From NCBI GenBank assembly GCA_021803005.1, contig JAJZQT010000001.1:34125-68032 (forward strand): 33,908 nucleotides of DNA. Direction: 5' to 3'. Made by a program: the position numbers and the translations under genes. The notes under the pieces were generated by a model, which saw only the letters and a program-made list of their open reading frames with translations, was not told the origin of the DNA and ran no database searches. Below, piece by piece: positions 32,015 through 33,908 of the stretch; within the stretch, counting starts at the first letter, position 1, and every line of letters begins with the position of its first letter. Origin of the DNA: Actinomycetes bacterium. GTDB lineage: Bacteria; Actinomycetota; Thermoleophilia; BMS3ABIN01.

Positions 32015-33908
32015 GGGTCCAGCACCGTCCCCAGGACCTCGTTCATGTGATTGCTCCAGAGCACGCGTTGCGAGGCCAGCACCGGCCGCCGGTCGCCGCT
32101 CATGGCGTAGTTGCCGCCGGTGACGTAAGCCCTCACCTCCACCGGACCCCCCATCAACCCTCCGAAGCTCGGCGTGACCATGCCGCCATCGGCCTCCAGG
32201 CCGTAGGTCCCCCTGACAACGCCACTAACGAGAACTTGCACGGTGACACTCTCGGAGTTTGGGTTGGTCACCACGACCCAGTTTCTTGACCCCGTGGAAT
32301 AATTGTCGTACCAGGTCCAGTGGTAAGAGCTCGACAGCGACGGGGAGGGCGTTGAAACATCCGCGAATCCCGGAACCTCTTCGAAAGATTTGTCCCACAG
32401 CGTTCGCTGCGAGGCGATGACGTTGGCCGGGCTGTTGCAACTGCCGTCAGAGGCAAAGGCGGCGCCACAGCCCCTAACCTCGACGGGGCCGCCCATGACG
32501 CCTGGAAAGGTCGGCGTTACCCGGTCGCGCCCTTCAGCATCCCCCATGGGCTGCAGCGTGCCGTACTGGCAGCGGCTGGCGTCGCCGATGTTGCAGCCCC
32601 CGGCGATACTGATTTGATAGTTGACGGAGCCGCCGGCGCTGGGATTGGCAACCAGCACCCAGTTTTTGGCATCCGGTGACTGCTGGTCGTACCAGGTCCA
32701 GAGATAATCGTCCTTGAGGTCGCTTGCCGGAGTACCGTTGACCTCGTTGAAAGCGGTATCGTCAAACATGAGTACACGCTGTGATGCCATGATTTTGGCG
32801 GGGCTGCCGCAACTGCCGTCAGGGGCAAAGGCGGCGCTGCACGCCTGAACCACGACCGGGCCTCCTATAACTCCCGGGAAAAGCGGCGTGGCGCGGCCAC
32901 CGGGCTCGATAGTGCCCTTGGCGCCCGGCGTAGTGTTCGGATCGACGCCGGGCATCCTGATCTCGTAGTTGACCGGTCTGGCGTAATCGGGGTTGGAGAT
33001 GACGATCCAGTCCTTGTAGCCAGGCGTCTGCATGTCGTACCAGGTCCAGAAATATTTATCCGATATCTTGTCCTGCGGGATTGACAGCGTCTCTTCCAGT
33101 GAATCCCCGAGGAGCACCCGTTGCGAGATCACCTGGGGCAGACCCGACAGCGTATTCACCATCAGCGGCCCATCCATGGATCCAGGAAAGGTCTGCATCG
33201 TCGAAGTCCCCGGCGCCGCCGCGTTATAGGTCGAGGGGCCAGCGCCCCTTACTCCCAGTTGTGTCTGGAAGTGTGAGCTGGTGGAGTATATGGCCGCGTT
33301 CGACATCAGCAGCCAGTCCTTCATTCCGGGCGTCTGCATGTCATACCAGGAAAAATAACTGCGCTTGCCAAAAGTAAGGGTCCAGTCAAGCAACTGGGGG
33401 GATTGCGACAGATAGGTCGGGGCCGGGCCCCTGGTCAACCAGGCTCGCAGCTTGATCTGGGGGAATAGAATCGGATCCAGCCAGGCCAGCCCGATGGGAC
33501 TGCTGCGGAAGCCGCCGCTGTTTCCGGGCAGATACAGGTCACTGACGACGTTGCCATCCGCGTCGAGCACCTGAAGCTTGACGTCGCCCCCGTTCAGAGC
33601 TGTATTGAACAGAACCTCGCCCCAGGTCTGGTTGGACGGGTCGGTCCTGGAGATAACGGGGGTGTCGATGTATCCATACTCGGCAAACGAAGCATCGTTT
33701 GGCGGCGGTTGATGCGAGAGCTGAATATAGTCGCACTGTGGGGGGCCCGCCGAGGCCCAGGGGCATTCTCCATTGTTCGTATCAACCTGAAAGGCTTGCG
33801 AAGGAGTTGTCTCGACAAGGCTCAGGAAATCGACCCAGGAGGTTCCCGAAAACATGTTGTAATTGGCCTGCGCGGTGACCTTTTGAAACGAAGCCGTGAA
33901 CCTGATGT
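32011..33908 (-). CDS. Large secreted or surface protein with WYD/ASQRV repeats, 5' end beyond the window
   Basis: The reading frame is open to the right edge, so the N-terminus and any signal peptide are missing; about 630 residues are visible. The upstream part (from ATPVISRTDPSNQTW-like sequence) contains a beta-rich segment (GDVKLQVLDADGNV, LYLPGNSGGF). Four repeats follow of about 100-125 residues: each begins with WYDxQxPGxKDW followed by a beta-sandwich pattern, then FPGVMGGPVEVxx and ends with ASQRVL. Codon positions of the four WYD motifs are near 33343, 33042, 32692 and 32316. Two repeats also carry an AAFAxDGSCxSPA insert with paired Cys. This repeat architecture is common in large actinobacterial and Chloroflexi surface proteins; the function is unknown. 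The stop overlaps that of rph. Confidence 0.8.
   Translation of the reverse strand, partial: IRFTASFQKVTAQANYNMFSGTSWVDFLSLVETTPSQAFQVDTNNGECPWASAGPPQCDYIQLSHQPPPNDASFAEYGYIDTPVISRTDPSNQTWGEVLFNTALNGGDVKLQVLDADGNVVSDLYLPGNSGGFRSSPIGLAWLDPILFPQIKLRAWLTRGPAPTYLSQSPQLLDWTLTFGKRSYFSWYDMQTPGMKDWLLMSNAAIYSTSSHFQTQLGVRGAGPSTYNAAAPGTSTMQTFPGSMDGPLMVNTLSGLPQVISQRVLLGDSLEETLSIPQDKISDKYFWTWYDMQTPGYKDWIVISNPDYARPVNYEIRMPGVDPNTTPGAKGTIEPGGRATPLFPGVIGGPVVVQACSAAFAPDGSCGSPAKIMASQRVLMFDDTAFNEVNGTPASDLKDDYLWTWYDQQSPDAKNWVLVANPSAGGSVNYQISIAGGCNIGDASRCQYGTLQPMGDAEGRDRVTPTFPGVMGGPVEVRGCGAAFASDGSCNSPANVIASQRTLWDKSFEEVPGFADVSTPSPSLSSSYHWTWYDNYSTGSRNWVVVTNPNSESVTVQVLVSGVVRGTYGLEADGGMVTPSFGGLMGGPVEVRAYVTGGNYAMSGDRRPVLASQRVLWSNHMNEVLGTVLDP

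Overview
This 33.9 kb window is GC-rich, densely coding bacterial chromosome. No tRNA, rRNA, CRISPR array, transposase or phage gene was seen. The gene set points to a deep-branching actinobacterium: an MctB-family (DUF3186) membrane-anchored protein, an MptB-like polyprenol-dependent mannosyltransferase, a topoisomerase with a Lys/Ala-rich tail, the order murI - small membrane gene - rph, a cobalamin-dependent ribonucleotide reductase, a RicT/PSP1 protein, and many GTG/TTG starts. This placement is inference, and no lineage marker is decisive.

Left part (1-8.6 kb). mnmG (5' end only) and mnmE run leftward, and mnmE appears to be leaderless. Divergent to them are a DUF255 thioredoxin-fold protein and a DUF547 protein, then nrdR and nrdJ (deoxyribonucleotide supply, with two candidate NrdR boxes before nrdR), a membrane diguanylate cyclase and a small hypothetical gene.

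Middle left (8.6-12.8 kb, minus strand). In transcription order these are an unknown lipoprotein, an RlmD-type rRNA methyltransferase, a family-4-like uracil-DNA glycosylase relative with degenerate catalytic motifs, a predicted presenilin/signal-peptide-peptidase-like intramembrane protease, and a four-helix membrane protein. An 18-bp tandem repeat lies at the junction of the last two.

Accessory centre (12.8-17.4 kb). A long intergenic region holds a pair of 15-bp direct repeats and a near-perfect sigma-54 (-24/-12) promoter, which is surprising for an actinobacterium. Downstream is a compact unit: a Tat-exported split-Soret-like cytochrome, a secreted beta-rich protein, and a 46-residue peptide whose leader resembles RiPP (lasso-type) precursors. 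A stem-loop closes the unit. tatA and tatC follow under their own consensus sigma-70 promoter, then a GT2 glycosyltransferase. This is the most novel-looking part of the window.

Cell-envelope block (17.4-21.2 kb, minus strand): a GT-C mannosyltransferase-like protein, an MctB-family protein and a polysaccharide deacetylase.

Right part (21.4-33.9 kb). This contains an amidohydrolase (MtaD-like), a DEAD-box RNA helicase with a strong intrinsic terminator, and a TPR protein. A replication/cell-wall/RNA cluster follows: topA (archaeal-type sequence), tmk, holB, ricT, murI, a small membrane gene and rph, several of them overlapping by 1-4 bases. It ends tail-to-tail with a large, 5'-truncated surface protein built from four WYD/ASQRV repeats.
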